Assembly (NCBI RefSeq): GCF_003583765.1
Contig: NZ_QXQA01000013.1
Coordinates: 124,001 to 188,000, forward strand
Direction of reading: 5' to 3'
DNA: 64,000 bases
Source: Paenibacillus nanensis
Lineage (GTDB): Bacteria; Bacillota; Bacilli; Paenibacillales; Paenibacillaceae
Every line of letters begins with the position of its first letter. Within the stretch, counting starts at the first letter, position 1. Of the stretch, positions 61,800-64,000 are shown one piece after another. The notes under the pieces were generated by a model, which had not been told where the DNA came from, ran no database searches, and saw only the letters and a program-made list of their open reading frames with translations. The position numbers and the translations under genes were made by a program.

Positions 61800-62786
61800 C
61801 TATTCTTGATATCCGTTCGGATGGGCGACATGCCATTTCCAGGCGCTCTCAATGATGTCCTCGAGCTTGTCGCGGCGCGGATTCCAGCCCAGCTCGCTGC
61901 GCGCGCGCTGCGACGAAGCGACCAGAACGGCAGGGTCCCCGGAGCGTCTTGGCTGAATGACCGCCGGAATTTCTTTGCCGGTGACGGCGCGGGCGATCTC
62001 GATCACTTCCTTGACGGAGAAGCCTTTGCCGTTGCCTAGATTGTAGATGGAGCTGTCCGCCCCGCCGCGCAGGCGGTCGACGGCAAGGATATGGGCGTCC
62101 GCCAGATCGCTGACATGAATGTAGTCGCGAATGCAGGTGCCGTCCGCCGTATCGTAATCATCGCCGAATACGGCGATATGCGGGCGCTTGCCGAGCGCGG
62201 CTTCCAGCACGATCGGCACGAGATGCGTCTCCGGACGGTGGTCCTCGCCGATCCGGCCGCTTTCGTGGGCGCCGGCCGCGTTGAAGTAGCGCAGCGAAAT
62301 GGATTTGATGCCATGGGCGACATCGAACCATTTCATCATTTTCTCCATCGACAGCTTAGTTTCGCCGTACGCGTTCGTCGGCAGCGTCCGGTCGTATTCG
62401 TCGATCGGCACATTTTCCGGCTCGCCGTATGTCGCCGCTGTCGAAGAGAACACGATTTTCCCTACGCCGTGCTGGTTCATCTTCTCAAGCAGGCATAAAG
62501 TGCCGTACACGTTGTTGTGATAGTATTTGCCGGGCTGCGTCATGCTTTCCCCGACAAGCGAGTTCGCCGCGAAATGGATTATCGCGTCGATGTCGTTTTC
62601 TTGAAACACCGAATCCATAAATGCCGCATCCCGCAAATCGCCGACGTACAGCTTGCCGCCGAGAAGCGCCTCTTTATGCCCTTGCTGCAGGTTGTCGACA
62701 ATCACAACCTCCTCGCCGCGCTCAAGCAGCGCCGCCACTGTGTGGGAACCGATGTATCCCGCTCCTCCTGTTACCAATACCGCCAT
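61800..62786 (-). CDS. galE: UDP-glucose 4-epimerase
   Basis: 328 residues. NAD-binding motif VTGGAGYIGSHTVAALLERG, then FSSTAATYGEP and the Tyr-x-x-x-Lys pair in NAYGETKLSMEKM, and FNAAGAHESGRIGEDH. It interconverts UDP-glucose and UDP-galactose. Middle gene of the operon. Confidence 0.97.
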   Translation of the reverse strand: MAVLVTGGAGYIGSHTVAALLERGEEVVIVDNLQQGHKEALLGGKLYVGDLRDAAFMDSVFQENDIDAIIHFAANSLVGESMTQPGKYYHNNVYGTLCLLEKMNQHGVGKIVFSSTAATYGEPENVPIDEYDRTLPTNAYGETKLSMEKMMKWFDVAHGIKSISLRYFNAAGAHESGRIGEDHRPETHLVPIVLEAALGKRPHIAVFGDDYDTADGTCIRDYIHVSDLADAHILAVDRLRGGADSSIYNLGNGKGFSVKEVIEIARAVTGKEIPAVIQPRRSGDPAVLVASSQRARSELGWNPRRDKLEDIIESAWKWHVAHPNGYQE

Positions 62787-62841
62787 CCTTCATTCTCCTC
62801 TCTTCTATTGGACGATCATGAAAACTTACTAAATGACTGCA

Positions 62842-64000
62842 TTAACCGATCCGTTCTACGCCGTTGCCGATGCTGCATACATAGAAATCGGCTTTAAGGC
62901 CTGTCGCCTCTTTATATTTGCGCCCAACCTCTTCGCGGAACAGCTCTACGCTGTTCTCATGAACAAGCGAAACCGTGCAGCCGCCGAAGCCGGCGCCTGT
63001 CATGCGGGAGCCGAGCACGCCTGGAATGTCGCGGGCTGCGTTAACCATAGCGTCAAGCTCGTCGCCCGTAACCTCGTACAAATCCCGCAACGAGTCATGG
63101 GAAGCATTCATCAGCTCGCCGAACCGTTCCAAGTCATTGCCCTTAAGCGCCTTGATGGATTGAAGGACGCGGTCGATCTCCTCGACGACATGCGTTGCCC
63201 GGTTACGCACGACATCGTCCTTGATAAAGGCCTTGGACGCTTCGAATTGCTCAAGCGTAAGCTGACCGAGCAGCTCCAGGCCCGGGTAGGCCGCGCGCAG
63301 ATCGGAGACCGCTTGCTCGCACTGGCTGCGGCGCTCGTTGTATTTGGAATCAACCAAGCCTCTTCGCTTGTTCGTATTGCCGATAATCAGCTTGTAGCTG
63401 CCGGATTGGAACGGCACGAGCTCATGCTCGAGCGTATCGCACATAAGCAGAATCGCGTGATCCTTCCTGCCGTTCGCGACAGCGAATTGGTCCATGATGC
63501 CGCATTTGACGCCATTGAACTCGTTCTCGGACTTTTGGGCAAGGAGCGCGATCTTCACGGTATCGGCAGGCAGACCTTCCATCGACAGGAGGGCGAACGC
63601 CGTGACAACCTCAATCGAAGCCGATGAGGATAACCCCGCTCCGTTCGGAATTTCGCCGTGATAGAGCAGATCGTATCCGCTGCCGAATACAATGCCTTGG
63701 CTGAGCAGCTCATGCACAATGCCCTTCGGATAATTCATCCAGTCATCCGCTTCATCGTACGCGATTGAATCCACCGAATGCAGCTTCGATGCGGGAAAGT
63801 TAGTCGAGGCCAGACCCAATCCTCTGTCGGCGCGCTTGCGAATAAGCAGCGTGGTGCCGAAGGTCAGCGCCGCAGGAAACACGTATCCGCCGTTGTAGTC
63901 GGTATGCTCCCCGATCAAATTGACGCGGCCCGGCGCATGGAATACAGCGATATCCGACTCTTGTCCGCCATAATGCTCGATAAATTGTCCTTTTAACGCT
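62842..64000 (-). CDS. galK: Galactokinase (5' end beyond window)
   Basis: About 386 residues are visible; the start lies past base 64000. The N-terminal hallmark HAPGRVNLIGEHTDYNGGYV is complete in the visible part, the ATP loop is NGAGLSSSASIEV, and the C-terminal motif is GSRMTGAGFGGCTVSLV. It phosphorylates galactose with ATP. The internal TTG at 63918 lies inside the conserved motif and is not the start. The frame stays open to the window edge, starting ALKGQFIEHYGG. Confidence 0.96.
   Translation of the reverse strand, partial: ALKGQFIEHYGGQESDIAVFHAPGRVNLIGEHTDYNGGYVFPAALTFGTTLLIRKRADRGLGLASTNFPASKLHSVDSIAYDEADDWMNYPKGIVHELLSQGIVFGSGYDLLYHGEIPNGAGLSSSASIEVVTAFALLSMEGLPADTVKIALLAQKSENEFNGVKCGIMDQFAVANGRKDHAILLMCDTLEHELVPFQSGSYKLIIGNTNKRRGLVDSKYNERRSQCEQAVSDLRAAYPGLELLGQLTLEQFEASKAFIKDDVVRNRATHVVEEIDRVLQSIKALKGNDLERFGELMNASHDSLRDLYEVTGDELDAMVNAARDIPGVLGSRMTGAGFGGCTVSLVHENSVELFREEVGRKYKEATGLKADFYVCSIGNGVERIG

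Noticed and set aside
60531-62039. 502-codon open frame on the plus strand
   Set aside because: Antisense to galT and galE, a shadow caused by GC-skewed codon use.

Overview
The window reads as chromosomal DNA of a spore-forming, low-to-mid GC Bacillota of the Paenibacillaceae type (Paenibacillus or Cohnella-like). The evidence is a spore-type YyaC protease, DUF3231, DUF1128 and DUF6483 genes, YesM/YesN two-component pairs beside sugar ABC transporters, an HrcA/CIRCE-controlled groESL, leucine T-boxes, and strong GGAGG ribosome sites with many TTG/GTG starts. Almost every gene lies on the minus strand. No rRNA, tRNA, CRISPR array or complete insertion sequence was seen.

Layout in window order: (1) 1-9215, one long minus-strand operon with a complete Tad/Flp pilus core (two MinD-like TadZ/CpaE proteins, CpaB, TadA, TadB, TadC, Flp pilin, two TadE-like pseudopilins) that runs directly into type VII secretion genes (YukD/EsaB, a propeller protein, and EssC cut by the window edge). 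(2) 9687-12557, a HAD phosphatase, two membrane proteins and a DUF3231 protein. (3) 12881-14950, groES-groEL with CIRCE and a sigma-A promoter. (4) 15038-16888, an AraC regulator divergent from an SDR oxidoreductase. (5) 16952-29236, a uronic-polysaccharide utilisation locus: GH88, DUF2264, two ABC permeases, a lipoprotein binding protein, YesM/YesN, and heparinase II/III. (6) 29415-33649, TetR with a YhgE/Pip-type permease, then a plus-strand UbiA-type phosphoribosyltransferase and a polytopic membrane protein. (7) 33709-37503, tatC-tatA, molybdenum-cofactor genes and 5-formyl-THF cyclo-ligase. (8) 37656-39593, an ABC-F protein of the YdiF type.

(9) 39645-43922 is the most notable region: a complete comQXPA-like quorum-sensing locus. 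The pheromone gene (42693-42857, 54 codons, Trp at the next-to-last residue) is short enough to be missed by routine gene calling; it lies between a polyprenyl-synthase ComQ and a PDZ-containing ComP kinase, followed by an overlapping ComA-type regulator. (10) 44116-46102 holds an orphan ABC ATPase, an intergenic cluster of about a dozen DnaA-box-like 9-mers, and a methyltransferase. (11) 46136-48522 is leuA behind two tandem leucine T-boxes and a consensus promoter. (12) 48532-52496 is the tRNA t6A operon thiL-tsaE-tsaB-rimI-tsaD. (13) 52675-55620 holds c-di-GMP genes (a degenerate HD-GYP protein and a membrane GGDEF protein). (14) 55705-60027 holds a methyltransferase, DUF6483, an alpha/beta hydrolase, YyaC, DUF1128 and an unknown protein. 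(15) 60177-64000 is the Leloir operon galK-galE-galT, with galK cut by the window end.

In B. subtilis, tsaE-tsaB-rimI-gcp(tsaD) lies next to ydiF with a DnaA-box cluster nearby (recalled, not checked). Here the same two blocks flank leuA, the DnaA boxes and comQXPA, which suggests an insertion into an otherwise conserved neighbourhood.
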